From: Lysobacteraceae bacterium
GTDB taxonomy: Bacteria > Pseudomonadota > Gammaproteobacteria > Nevskiales > Nevskiaceae
Length of the DNA: 40,830 nt
NCBI GenBank assembly: GCA_013823855.1
Contig: PNMW01000037.1
Coordinates: 1-40,830 of the forward strand
Direction of reading: 5' to 3'
How positions within the stretch are numbered: position 1 is the first letter of the stretch; each line of letters begins with the position of its first letter. This document shows, in pieces, positions 25,123-33,366 of the stretch. The notes under the pieces were generated by a model. The model was not told the DNA's origin and did not search any database. It saw only the letters and a list, made by a program, of their open reading frames with translations. Made by a program: the position numbers and the translations under genes.

Positions 25123-26370
25123 ATGGCCATCGACTTCACGCTGAGCGACGAACAGAAAGCCCTGCAGGCCGGCGCCCGGCAGTTCGCCGCCACCGTGCTG
25201 AGCCAGGTCAATGCGACCATTGCGCCGCTGCCGAAGCCGGAAGACCGCTTCTTCGCGACCCAGCCGTTCTACGCGCAGATGGCTGCGGCCGGCTTCATCC
25301 ATGCGCTGTTCCCGAAGGCCTACGGCGGCGGCGGGGTATCGACGCTGGACTTCTCGCTGGCCGCCGAAGAACTGTGCGCCGTCGACATCAACGTGCCGAC
25401 CACCCTGCTCGGCACCGGGCTCGGCATGGAACCGATCCTCGGCTTCGGCAGCGACGAGCAGAAGCGGCGCTGGATCGGCGAAATCCTCGAAGCGCCGGGC
25501 GATCGCCTGGCGGCTCTCGCGTTCACCGAAGTCACCGGCGGCTCGAACTACGACTGCCCGGACCCGACCGCTGGCGTGCAGACGATCGCCCGCCGCGACG
25601 GCGACCAATGGGTCATCAACGGGAGCAAGCACTACACCACCAACGGCTGCGGCTGGGACGGCAAGGGTGCGCACCTGCTGTCGGTGGTCTGCCGCACCGA
25701 TCCAAGCCTGCCGCCGGCGGAATCGCTGGCGGTGATCGTGGTGCCGGGCGCCACCCCGGGGGTCGAGATCGTCGGCTACCTCGACACCGCCGGGCATCGC
25801 GCCGTGGTGTCGCCCCGCATCCATTTCAACAATGTCCGGGTGCCGGTCGGCAACATCCTCGGCAAGCCCGGCGATGGCGCGGCGATCTGCCAGCACGCGT
25901 TCAGCTGGACCGCCGCGCTGATCGGCGCCGCCTGTACCGGCGTGATGCGCGCCGCCTTCGACGTGGCGTTCAAATTCGCGAAAACCGACAAGCGCTCCGG
26001 CACCGTGCCGGTGATCGAGCACCAGAACGCCGGCTACATGCTGGCCGATCTCAAGATGCGCATCGAAGCGGCGCGCTACCTGACCTGGAAAGCCTGCCAC
26101 CAGCTCGACATCACCGACCGCGCCAGCGACGAGCTGGCGATCATCACCAAGGTCTATGCCTCCGAGCTGTGCGTGCAGGTGGTCTACGACGCGATGCGGC
26201 TGGTCGGCGTCGACAGCTACACCGAACTGACGCCGCTGGCCGGGCTGATGCAGGACGCGCTGTGCTTCCCGCTGTACGACGGCGGCAACATGGGCGTGCG
26301 ACGCCGGCAGCTGCACCGCAAGTTCAAGGCCGAGGGCTACGACCCGATGGCATCGGCGGAAGGGCGCTGA
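25123..26370 (+). CDS. Acyl-CoA dehydrogenase family protein
   Basis: A 415-aa FAD enzyme of the acyl-CoA dehydrogenase fold: helical N-terminal domain (F-T-L-S-D-E-Q-K-A-L), middle beta domain with A-L-A-F-T-E-V-T-G-G-S-N-Y and W-V-I-N-G-S-K-H-Y-T-T-N-G, and a C-terminal helical domain with a long E-H-Q-N-A-G-Y-M-L-A-D helix. Near the C-terminus, where many family members have Y-E-G-T with the catalytic glutamate, this one reads L-Y-D-G-G-N-M-G-V-R-R-R-Q. An aspartate therefore may take the base position, so the substrate and reaction may differ from classical beta-oxidation. ATG 25123 begins the usual N-terminus. Likely controlled by the divergent AraC regulator. Confidence 0.88.
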   Translation: MAIDFTLSDEQKALQAGARQFAATVLSQVNATIAPLPKPEDRFFATQPFYAQMAAAGFIHALFPKAYGGGGVSTLDFSLAAEELCAVDINVPTTLLGTGLGMEPILGFGSDEQKRRWIGEILEAPGDRLAALAFTEVTGGSNYDCPDPTAGVQTIARRDGDQWVINGSKHYTTNGCGWDGKGAHLLSVVCRTDPSLPPAESLAVIVVPGATPGVEIVGYLDTAGHRAVVSPRIHFNNVRVPVGNILGKPGDGAAICQHAFSWTAALIGAACTGVMRAAFDVAFKFAKTDKRSGTVPVIEHQNAGYMLADLKMRIEAARYLTWKACHQLDITDRASDELAIITKVYASELCVQVVYDAMRLVGVDSYTELTPLAGLMQDALCFPLYDGGNMGVRRRQLHRKFKAEGYDPMASAEGR

Positions 26371-26418
26371 AACGCCGCTGATCGGCCTGGCGCTGGCCGT
26401 TGGCTGCCCTGCAGGCGT

Positions 26419-26447
26419 ATCCTTACTTTACTGATTCTTGTAAGGAT
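26419..26447. promoter_or_regulatory. Operator candidate of the AbrB/PIN toxin-antitoxin pair
   Basis: ATCCTTAC and GTAAGGAT form a perfect 8-bp inverted repeat with a 13-bp AT-rich spacer, directly before the antitoxin gene. The right arm contains its AAGGA ribosome site. Antitoxin binding here would block both transcription and translation. Confidence 0.55.
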
Positions 26448-26453
26448 GACGCC

Positions 26454-26681
26454 ATGAGCGAAGCCACCCTGACCAGCAAGGGCCAGATCACCATTCCGGC
26501 GGAGATTCGCGCCGCGCTTGGCCTGGACACCGGCGAGCGCGTGGTGTTCACGCAACTCGACGACGGCACCACGGTCATGCGTGCCAAGACCCGGTCGATC
26601 AATGAATTGCAGGGCTTGCTGAAGCCAAAGGACGGCAAGCGGCGCAAGCCGGTGCCGACCGACAACCTGAATCTCGGCTGA
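26454..26681 (+). CDS. AbrB/SpoVT-domain antitoxin
   Basis: The 75-aa protein has the swapped-hairpin AbrB DNA-binding domain: A-T-L-T-S-K-G-Q-I-T-I-P-A-E-I-R-A-A-L-G-L-D-T-G-E-R-V-V-F (~4-32). The C-terminal tail (S-I-N-E-L-Q-G-L-L-K-P ...) would wrap the toxin. It is followed after 16 bases by a PIN-domain toxin in the same direction. ATG 26454 has AAGGA upstream inside the operator palindrome. Confidence 0.9.
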   Translation: MSEATLTSKGQITIPAEIRAALGLDTGERVVFTQLDDGTTVMRAKTRSINELQGLLKPKDGKRRKPVPTDNLNLG

Positions 26682-26697
26682 GACGCCGCGATCCGTC

Positions 26698-27096
26698 GTG
26701 GCCGGCCTCGATACCAACGTCCTCGTGCGTTGGCTGGTCGATGACGACGCGGCGCAGTCCACGCTGGCCGCCGAACGGTTCCGCACCGCGGCGCGCCAGC
26801 AGCAGCCGCTGTTCGTGCCGGTGACGGTCACGCTGGAACTGGAATGGGTGCTGCGCTCGCGCTATCACTTCGCCAAGGCCGACATCCAGCGCGCGTTCAA
26901 CGCCTTGCTGGAGACGCGGGAACTGCTGTTTCAGTCCGAGGACGCGATCGAGCAGGCGCTGCACGCGTGGCGCAACGGCAACGCCGATTTCGCCGACTGC
27001 CTGCATGCCAGCCTGTGCCGCACCGCCGGCCATGCACCGCTGCTGAGCTTCGATGCGCGAGCGGCGCGGCAGCCGGGGTTCGAGTGGTTGCGGTGA
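26698..27096 (+). CDS. PIN-domain ribonuclease toxin (VapC-like)
   Basis: A 132-aa PIN nuclease with its acidic residues in place: D5 (G-L-D-T-N-V-L-V-R), E47 (T-L-E-L-E-W-V-L), D97/D100 (A-D-F-A-D-C-L-H) and D119 (L-L-S-F-D-A-R-A). VapC-type toxins cleave specific RNAs, often tRNA, when the antitoxin is lost. The GTG start follows the antitoxin stop by 16 bases with no strong ribosome site, so its translation may depend on the upstream gene. The frame is intact. Confidence 0.9.
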   Translation: MAGLDTNVLVRWLVDDDAAQSTLAAERFRTAARQQQPLFVPVTVTLELEWVLRSRYHFAKADIQRAFNALLETRELLFQSEDAIEQALHAWRNGNADFADCLHASLCRTAGHAPLLSFDARAARQPGFEWLR

Positions 27097-27160
27097 GGCG
27101 CCAGACCTGAAGTTCAGCGCGGGTCTCGCTCGCCGTTCACCGGCGCGCGATTGAGGATCG

Positions 27161-29494
27161 TCAGCGCTTCTTCAAGGCATCCGCCAGCGCACTGCCCAGC
27201 GACCCGAGCTGCGGCGCCGCCTGCCGCTGCGGTGGCTTTTGCGTGCTGCGCCGATCCGGCGCGCGCTCCGCGCCACGGGCCCCGGATACCGGAGCCGCCG
27301 AGCCATCGTCCTTCTTCATCGACAGCTGGATGCGCTGCCGCTTCACGTCGACATCCACCACCCGCACCTTGACGATCTGGCCGGCCTTGACCACCTCGTG
27401 CGGGTCCTTGACGAAGCGGTCGGACAGCTGGGAGACGTGCACCAGGCCGTCCTGATGGACGCCGATGTCGACGAAGGCGCCAAACGCGGCGACATTGGTC
27501 ACCGTGCCTTCGAGCACCATGCCGGGCTTCAGGTCGGCGATTTCATTGACGTCGTCGGCGAAGGTCGCGGTCCTGAACTCGGGGCGCGGATCGCGGCCCG
27601 GCTTTTCGAGTTCGCCGAGGATGTCGCGCACCGTCGGCAGGCCGAAACGCGCGTCGATGAACTGCTTCGGGTCGAGCTTCTTCAAGGTGGCGGCATCGCC
27701 CATCACGCTGCGCAGGTCGCGGCCGCAGGCGGAGACGATGCGGCGGGCGACGTCATAGGCTTCCGGGTGCACCGACGAGGCATCGAGCGGTTCCTCGCCG
27801 TCGCGGATGCGCAGGAAGCCGGCGCACTGCTCGAAGGTCTTCGGACCGAGGCGCGAAACCTCCAGCAGCGCTTTCCGCGACTTGAACGCGCCGTGCTGGT
27901 CGCGGTGGAAGACGATGCCTTCGGCCAGGCTGCGGCTCAGGCCGGACACCCGCGCCAGCAGCGGTGCGGAGGCCATGTTCAGGTCGACACCGACGGCATT
28001 CACCGCGTCCTCGACCACGGCATCAAGCTGCTTGGCGAGCCGGTACTGATCGACATCGTGCTGGTACTGGCCCACGCCGATCGACTTCGGGTCGATCTTC
28101 ACCAGCTCGGCCAGCGGGTCCTGCAGGCGGCGGGCGATCGACACTGCGCCGCGCAGGGTGACGTCCAGATTCGGGAATTCGCTGGCCGCCAGTTCGGACG
28201 CCGAATAGACCGAGGCGCCGGCCTCGCTGACGACGATCTTCTGCGGCTTCGGATCGGCCAGCAGCGGCAGCATCTCGGCGACGAGCTTTTCGGTCTCGCG
28301 GCTGCCGGTGCCGTTGCCGATGGCGATCAGTTCAACCTTGTGCAGCTTGCACAGGCGGGCGATTTCGGCCTGCGCCCCACGCACATCGTTGCGCGGCTGG
28401 AACGGATAGACGGTGGCGGTGTCGAGCAGCTTGCCAGTGGCATCGACGACCGCGATCTTGCAGCCGGTGCGGATGCCCGGATCCAGCCCCAGGGTCACGC
28501 GCGGGCCGGCCGGTGCGGCGAGCAGCAGCGCCTTCAGGTTGCGCGCGAACACGTCGATCGCCTCGGCCTCGGCACGGCTGCGCAGTTCCATCATCAGGTC
28601 GACCGACAGGGTCATCGACAGCTTGACGCGCCAGGTCCAGCGGCAGACGTTCATCAGCCAGGCGTCGGCTTCACCGCCATCAGGACGGATGTTCTGCGTC
28701 GCGGCGATCATCCGTTCGACCGGCTTGTACGCCGACACGTCGTCGGCATCGACCTCGATCTCCAGGCTCAGCGCTTCCTCGTTGCGGCCGCGCATCATCG
28801 CCAGTACGCGATGGCCGGCGACTTTCGACAGCGGCTCGCGGTGATCGAAGTAGTCGCTGAACTTCGCGCCCGCGTCTTCCTTGCCTTCGATCACCCTGGC
28901 GCGCAGCTCGCCGCGCTCGCGCAGGTAGGCGCGCAAGCTGCCAAGCAGCGCGGCATCTTCGGCGAAGCGCTCGGTCAGGATGTCGCGGGCGCCGTCGAGC
29001 GCCGCCTTCACGTCGGTGACCTCGCCCTGCACGAACGGCGCGGCTGCGGCGCTCGGCACCAGGCTGCGATCGTTCAGGATCAGGTCGGCCAGCGGTTCCA
29101 GGCCGCGCTCGCGGGCGATCTCGCCACGCGTGCGGCGCTTCGGCTTGTACGGCAGGTAAAGGTCTTCGACCTCGGCCTTGGTCGTCGCCGCGTTGATCTT
29201 CGCTTCCAGCTCGTCGGTCAGCTTGTCCTGGCTGTGGATCGATTCCAGCACCGCCGCGCGGCGGTCCTCCAGCTCGCGCAGATAGCCGAGCCGTTCTTCC
29301 AGATTGCGCAGCTGGGTGTCGTCGAGCCCGCCGGTGACTTCCTTGCGGTAGCGCGAGATGAACGGCACCGTCGCGCCTTCATCGAGCAGGTCGACCGCGG
29401 CCGCGACCTGGCGCGGCTGGGCGCCGATCTCGATGGCGATCAGGTTGAGGATGTCGCGGCGGATGCGTTCGGCGGAATCAGCAGCTGAGGTCAT
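27161..29494 (-). CDS. tex: Tex family RNA-binding protein with S1 domain
   Basis: The 777-aa product matches Tex over full length. Its N-terminus ([34 protein letters not shown]) and [11 protein letters not shown] are diagnostic. A YqgF-like domain follows ([16 protein letters not shown]), then helix-hairpin-helix motifs and a C-terminal S1 domain ([26 protein letters not shown]). Tex is a nucleic-acid-binding cytosolic protein linked to transcription and stress survival. The tail after S1 is a short basic, disordered extension. ATG 29494 (MTSAAD) is preferred to an upstream alternative. It is a single-gene unit, convergent to the PIN toxin. Confidence 0.96.
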   Translation of the reverse strand: MTSAADSAERIRRDILNLIAIEIGAQPRQVAAAVDLLDEGATVPFISRYRKEVTGGLDDTQLRNLEERLGYLRELEDRRAAVLESIHSQDKLTDELEAKINAATTKAEVEDLYLPYKPKRRTRGEIARERGLEPLADLILNDRSLVPSAAAAPFVQGEVTDVKAALDGARDILTERFAEDAALLGSLRAYLRERGELRARVIEGKEDAGAKFSDYFDHREPLSKVAGHRVLAMMRGRNEEALSLEIEVDADDVSAYKPVERMIAATQNIRPDGGEADAWLMNVCRWTWRVKLSMTLSVDLMMELRSRAEAEAIDVFARNLKALLLAAPAGPRVTLGLDPGIRTGCKIAVVDATGKLLDTATVYPFQPRNDVRGAQAEIARLCKLHKVELIAIGNGTGSRETEKLVAEMLPLLADPKPQKIVVSEAGASVYSASELAASEFPNLDVTLRGAVSIARRLQDPLAELVKIDPKSIGVGQYQHDVDQYRLAKQLDAVVEDAVNAVGVDLNMASAPLLARVSGLSRSLAEGIVFHRDQHGAFKSRKALLEVSRLGPKTFEQCAGFLRIRDGEEPLDASSVHPEAYDVARRIVSACGRDLRSVMGDAATLKKLDPKQFIDARFGLPTVRDILGELEKPGRDPRPEFRTATFADDVNEIADLKPGMVLEGTVTNVAAFGAFVDIGVHQDGLVHVSQLSDRFVKDPHEVVKAGQIVKVRVVDVDVKRQRIQLSMKKDDGSAAPVSGARGAERAPDRRSTQKPPQRQAAPQLGSLGSALADALKKR

Positions 29495-29584
29495 TCGGGC
29501 ACGGGAACAGGTCACGGGGCCGCGACCATAGCGCCATGCCCGCGCCGCGCCAAGATTGACAACGGCGCGGCGTTCGCCTTCCGG

Positions 29585-31090
29585 TCAGGCTGCCGCGGCG
29601 GTCCGTGCAGCTGTTGCCGGGTCGCCGGACACCGCCAACGCCGGCACGAACTGCAGCACGCCGTCATCGACCGGCGCTTCGAGCAGGATCGGCTTGTCGC
29701 GCCGGTAATCGTGCTCGACCCGCCACGGGCCGCTGCGGCCCTGGCGCGGCAAGGTCGCGGCGGCGCGCTTGACGTAGTTCGACTTCAGCCCGCCGAAGAT
29801 GGTGTCGTCGGCGATCTCGCCCGGCGGGGCCACCGCGACGAAACGGCTGCTGCCGCTGGCCTTCAGGTGATTGACCAGCCGGCAGATGTAGCGTGCCGCG
29901 ATGTCGGCCTTCAGCGTCCAAGGGGCGTTGATGTAGCCGACGATCCAGGCGCAGTTCGGGACGCCTTCGAGCAGCGTCGCCTTGTAGGTCAGCCGCTTCG
30001 CCGGTTCGATGCGCTGGCCGTCGACCGTCACCTCGATGTTGCCGAACACGCGGACGTCGAGCCCGGAGGCGGTGACGATGATGTCGGCTGGAATCTCGCG
30101 GCCGTCATCGAGCTTCACGCCGCGCTCGGTGAAGCGTTCGATGCCGGCGGTGACGACGTCGGCACGGCCGGACTTGATCGCGGCGAACAGGTCGCCATCC
30201 GGAATCGCGCACAGGCGCTCGTCCCAGGGCTTGTAGCGCGGAGTCCAGTTGCGCATGTCGGCCTGTTCGCCGAGCGCCTTGCGAACGCTGCCGATGTACA
30301 GCTTCTTGGCCATTTCCGGATAGCGCAGCGAGCCGAAGTACATCAGCCGCAGCAGGGCCAGATTGCGCGCCCGGGTCAGCGCGAACGCCCACTTCTTCGG
30401 CATCACGCGGGTCATCGCCTTGGCGATCTTGTCGGTACCCGGAATCGAGAACACGTAAGTGGGCGAGCGCTGCACCATCGTCACCTTGGCGGCCGCTTCG
30501 GCCATCGCCGGCACCACGGTCATCGCGGTGGCGCCGGAGCCGATCACCACCACCCGCTTGCCGGCGTAGTCGAGGTTTTCTGGCCAGAACTGCGGGTGGA
30601 TGCGCTGGCCCTTGAACGTTTCCTGCCCCGGGAAGTCCGGGTCGTGGCCGCGGTCGTAGTTGTAGTAGCCGGTGCAGTTGACCAGCACCCGGCTCTGGAT
30701 GCGTTCCTCGTGGCCGCTGGCCTCGTCATGGGTAATCACCGTCCACAGGCTGCTGGCGGTCGAGAACTCGGCACGCAGCACCTTGCGGTTGAAGCGGATG
30801 TGCGGCTCGACGCCGTATTCGCGGGCGGTATCGGTCAGGTAGTTGCGGATCGACTCGCCATCGGCCAGCACCTTGAAGGCATGCCAGGGCCGGAAGCTGT
30901 AGCCGAAGGTGAACATGTCGGAATCCGACCGCACGCCGGGGTAGCGGAACAGATCCCAGGTGCCGCCGATGCGGCTGCGCCGATCGATGATCGCGAAGCG
31001 GCTGCCCGGGCTTTCGCGCTGCAGGTGGCAGGCCATGCCGATGCCGGAGATGCCGGCGCCGATGATCAGGACATCAAACGGAGTGCTCAT
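29585..31090 (-). CDS. Flavin-containing (Baeyer-Villiger-type) monooxygenase
   Basis: A 501-aa FAD/NADPH monooxygenase. The N-terminal FAD motif is V-L-I-I-G-A-G-I-S-G-I-G, followed by G-G-T-W-D-L-F-R-Y-P-G-V-R-S-D-S. The Baeyer-Villiger fingerprint F-x-G-x-x-x-H-x-x-x-W-P is present as FKGQRIHPQFWP (~160). The NADPH motif is V-V-V-I-G-S-G-A-T-A, and an A-T-G-like segment is represented by V-T-A-S-G-L-D. Such enzymes insert oxygen next to a ketone or oxidise heteroatoms; the substrate cannot be read here. ATG 31090 has AGGA ten bases upstream. It is divergent from the WS/DGAT gene, a pairing that suggests hydrophobic-compound metabolism. Confidence 0.9.
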   Translation of the reverse strand: MSTPFDVLIIGAGISGIGMACHLQRESPGSRFAIIDRRSRIGGTWDLFRYPGVRSDSDMFTFGYSFRPWHAFKVLADGESIRNYLTDTAREYGVEPHIRFNRKVLRAEFSTASSLWTVITHDEASGHEERIQSRVLVNCTGYYNYDRGHDPDFPGQETFKGQRIHPQFWPENLDYAGKRVVVIGSGATAMTVVPAMAEAAAKVTMVQRSPTYVFSIPGTDKIAKAMTRVMPKKWAFALTRARNLALLRLMYFGSLRYPEMAKKLYIGSVRKALGEQADMRNWTPRYKPWDERLCAIPDGDLFAAIKSGRADVVTAGIERFTERGVKLDDGREIPADIIVTASGLDVRVFGNIEVTVDGQRIEPAKRLTYKATLLEGVPNCAWIVGYINAPWTLKADIAARYICRLVNHLKASGSSRFVAVAPPGEIADDTIFGGLKSNYVKRAAATLPRQGRSGPWRVEHDYRRDKPILLEAPVDDGVLQFVPALAVSGDPATAARTAAAA

Positions 31091-31251
31091 CGCGCTTTTC
31101 CTCGTCGCAGGGATGCCGGCCACGAACGTGACGCGGCCGGTCGTGCCCTGATGATGCGTCAAGCGGCGGCTGCGCGGCAGCCGGGCGGCCCCGGACACCC
31201 GCCGGCCCGCTACAGTGGCGCCACAACGACAATACCGAGGAGACGGCCGCG

Positions 31252-32637
31252 ATGACCAAGAAGCTCAACCCGCTCGACGCATCCTGGCTGCAGGTGGAAT
31301 CCCGCGACACGCCGATGCACGTCGCCCAGATGCAGATCTTCTCGCTGCCACCGGACGCGCCCGAAGACTTCGTGCTGGACCTGGTCGCCCGCGCCAAGGC
31401 CTCGAAGGAGCTGCAGGAGCCGTGGAACCTGAAGCTGCGCGGCGGCCGTGCGCTGCCGGTGTGGATCGAGGACGACCGCGTCGACATGGATTACCACTTC
31501 CGGCATCTGTCGGTGCCGCGCCCCGGCGGCGAGCGCGAACTGGGCGTGCTGGTGTCGCTGCTGCACTCCACCCAGCTCGACCTGAGCCGCCCGCCCTGGG
31601 AGTGCACGATGATCGAAGGCCTGGAAGGCAACCGAGTGGCGCTCTACACCAAGATCCACCACTCGCTGGTCGATGGTGTGTCCGGCGCGCGAATGATGTC
31701 GCGCGTGTTCTCGCCGGACCCGAACGAACGCAACATGGTCGCGCCGTGGCGCGTGCCGCCGCCGGAAAAGACCCGGCGCGAAAAGCTGCCGACTGCACCC
31801 GCCGCCAATCCGATGCAGGTGATCAAGGAACAGTTCGGCGCCAAGGCGAGGAGCGCATCCGCGCTGATCGCCGCACTCCGCCGGTTACGCCGCGCGAAGA
31901 AGACGCCGGGCGATGCGCTGGTCGGCCCGTTTACAGGTCCGAAGTCCGTGCTCAACGGCCGCGTCAATCAGGCCCGCCGCTTCGCGACCCAGCAGTACGA
32001 CCTTGCGGAACTCAAAGCACTGGCCGCGAAGGCCGACTGCTCGCTCAACGACATCGTGCTGTACCTCTGCGCCACGGCATTGCGCCGCTTCCTCGGTGAA
32101 CTGGACCAACTGCCGAAGGAGCCGCTGACGGCCGGCATTCCAGTCAACGTGCGGCCGGCCGATGACCAGTCCACCGGCAACGCGATCAGCTTCATCATGG
32201 CGACCCTGGCCACCGACATCGCCGACCCGCTGGCCCGCCTAGCCGCGATCAAGGCGTCTACCGCCCGTGCCAAGGAACACCTGCAGGCGATGCCGAAGTC
32301 CGCGCTGACCCAGTACACGATGATGATCATGGGTCCGTACACGCTGCAGTTGCTGACCGGCCTGGGCGGCCGCGCGAAGCCGGTGTTCAACATCACCATC
32401 TCCAACGTCCCCGGCCCGGACCGGCCGCTGTACTGGAATGGCGCGAAACTGGAAGCGACCTATCCGGTGTCGCTGATCGCGCACGGCGGGGCGCTGAACA
32501 TCACCTGCCTGTCGTATGCCGGCACGCTGAATTTCGGCTTCACCGGCTGCCGCGATACCTTGCCGCATATGCAGCGGATTGCGGTTTATACGGGGGAGGC
32601 GTTGGATGAATTGCGTGGATTGCTGACCGCCCAGTGA
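31252..32637 (+). CDS. Wax ester synthase/diacylglycerol acyltransferase (WS/DGAT)
   Basis: A 461-aa bifunctional acyltransferase that esterifies fatty alcohols or diacylglycerol with acyl-CoA to make storage lipids. The catalytic H-H-S-L-V-D-G motif (HHxxxDG) is at ~139-145. Other family blocks are P-L-D-A-S-W-L near the start, P-P-W-E-C-T-M-I-E-G-L, G-I-P-V-N-V-R-P, N-A-I-S-F-I-M-A-T-L and the C-terminal N-I-T-I-S-N-V-P-G-P-x-x-P-L-Y-W-N-G-A (N-x-x-x-S-N-V-P-G-P). Length and order are normal. GAGGAG lies 12 bases before the ATG. It is divergent from the flavin monooxygenase with 161 bp of shared promoter region, and a hairpin follows it. Confidence 0.94.
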   Translation: MTKKLNPLDASWLQVESRDTPMHVAQMQIFSLPPDAPEDFVLDLVARAKASKELQEPWNLKLRGGRALPVWIEDDRVDMDYHFRHLSVPRPGGERELGVLVSLLHSTQLDLSRPPWECTMIEGLEGNRVALYTKIHHSLVDGVSGARMMSRVFSPDPNERNMVAPWRVPPPEKTRREKLPTAPAANPMQVIKEQFGAKARSASALIAALRRLRRAKKTPGDALVGPFTGPKSVLNGRVNQARRFATQQYDLAELKALAAKADCSLNDIVLYLCATALRRFLGELDQLPKEPLTAGIPVNVRPADDQSTGNAISFIMATLATDIADPLARLAAIKASTARAKEHLQAMPKSALTQYTMMIMGPYTLQLLTGLGGRAKPVFNITISNVPGPDRPLYWNGAKLEATYPVSLIAHGGALNITCLSYAGTLNFGFTGCRDTLPHMQRIAVYTGEALDELRGLLTAQ

Positions 32638-32662
32638 AACGGTCGCCGGATCGCGTACCGGC

Positions 32663-32682
32663 AGCCTCCGCAGCCGGAGGCT
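32663..32682. terminator. Hairpin between WS/DGAT and the HigBA-like pair
   Basis: AGCCTCCG-CAGC-CGGAGGCT is an 8-bp perfect stem with a 4-nt loop, 26 bases after the WS/DGAT stop. It sits between convergent genes. No T-run follows on the plus strand, so it is a modest terminator candidate. Confidence 0.5.
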
Positions 32683-32700
32683 CAAGCGCTAGCGCGGGTA

Positions 32701-33021
32701 TCAGGCTGTCACGTGATCGTCCGGCCGTGCCGCAGCCGTGAACACCATCTTGAGTCCCAGCGCCTGGGAGACTTTCAGGATGGTGGCGAAGCTCGGGTTG
32801 CCGGTGCCGGACAGCGCCTTGTAAAGCCCTTCCCGGGTCATGCCGGTATCTCGCGCCAGCTGGCTCATGTTCCTGGCGCGCGCGACATCCCCAAGGGCGT
32901 GCGCGATGGCCGCGGCATCACTGCCGCTGTCTTCGATGACCGCCTCAAGGTACGCGGCAATGTCCGCCTCGTCCTTGAGGTAGTCGGCCGCGTCATAGCG
33001 ACTGAAGGTTTCCTGGGTCAT
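32701..33021 (-). CDS. HigA-like antitoxin (HI1420/TIGR02684 type)
   Basis: A 106-aa antitoxin. The N-terminal part (Y-D-A-A-D-Y-L-K-D-E-A-D-I-A-A-Y-L-E-A-V) is typical of the HI1420 family of addiction-module antidotes. The XRE-type HTH follows: I-A-H-A-L-G-D-V-A-R-A-R-N-M-S-Q-L-A-R-D-T-G-M-T-R-E-G-L-Y-K-A-L (~45-75). It lies after its toxin, and the ATG overlaps the toxin stop (ATGA), the reversed gene order seen in HigBA-type modules. A GTG 15 bases upstream is possible but would overlap the toxin further. Confidence 0.88.
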   Translation of the reverse strand: MTQETFSRYDAADYLKDEADIAAYLEAVIEDSGSDAAAIAHALGDVARARNMSQLARDTGMTREGLYKALSGTGNPSFATILKVSQALGLKMVFTAAARPDDHVTA

Positions 33022-33320
33022 GTCTGATCCTTCCACTGCGCAGCAATGGCCTTGGCCTGCGCGATGTCCTTGTCCTGCGTGGACTTGTCGCCACCGCAGA
33101 GCAGGACAACGACGACGGGGCCGTGCTGCACGAAATACACCCGATAACCGGGGCCATGATCGATCCGCATTTCCAACACGCCTTCCCCAACGGACTTCAC
33201 GTCGCCGGGGTTGCCCAGGCTCAGCCGCAGGATGCGCGCCTGCACCTTTGTCCGCGCCTGCCGATCCCGGAGCGATGCCAGCCAGCGATCAAAAGTGGCG
33301 CTTTTCAGTACATCGACCAT
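33018..33320 (-). CDS. RelE/ParE-superfamily toxin (HI1419/TIGR02683 type)
   Basis: A 100-aa toxin with the short RelE fold: F-D-R-W-L-A-S-L-R-D-R-Q-A-R-T-K-V-Q-A-R-I-L-R-L-S-L-G-N-P-G-D, then V-G-E-G-V-L-E-M-R-I-D-H-G-P-G-Y-R-V-Y-F, and V-V-V-L-L-C-G-G-D-K-S-T-Q-x-x-D-I, the family hallmark. It presumably cleaves mRNA at the ribosome. First gene of the pair, ATG at 33320, with the antitoxin overlapping its stop. Two related palindromes (33323-33338 and 33351-33366) precede it. Confidence 0.9.
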   Translation of the reverse strand: MVDVLKSATFDRWLASLRDRQARTKVQARILRLSLGNPGDVKSVGEGVLEMRIDHGPGYRVYFVQHGPVVVVLLCGGDKSTQDKDIAQAKAIAAQWKDQT

Positions 33321-33322
33321 GC

Positions 33323-33366
33323 GTTAACCATAGTTAACAGGCTCGGGGGTGTCAACTCTGGTTATC
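33323..33366. promoter_or_regulatory. Two operator copies before the HigBA-like pair
   Basis: GTTAACCATAGTTAAC (33323-33338) and, on the other strand, GATAACCAGAGTTGAC (33351-33366) match at 13 of 16 positions. They start 28 bp apart. Such tandem palindromes directly before a toxin-antitoxin operon are typical binding sites for the antitoxin or the complex. Confidence 0.6.

Noticed and set aside
27239..29488. 749-codon open frame opposite tex
   Set aside because: Antisense shadow of tex with no recognisable protein features.
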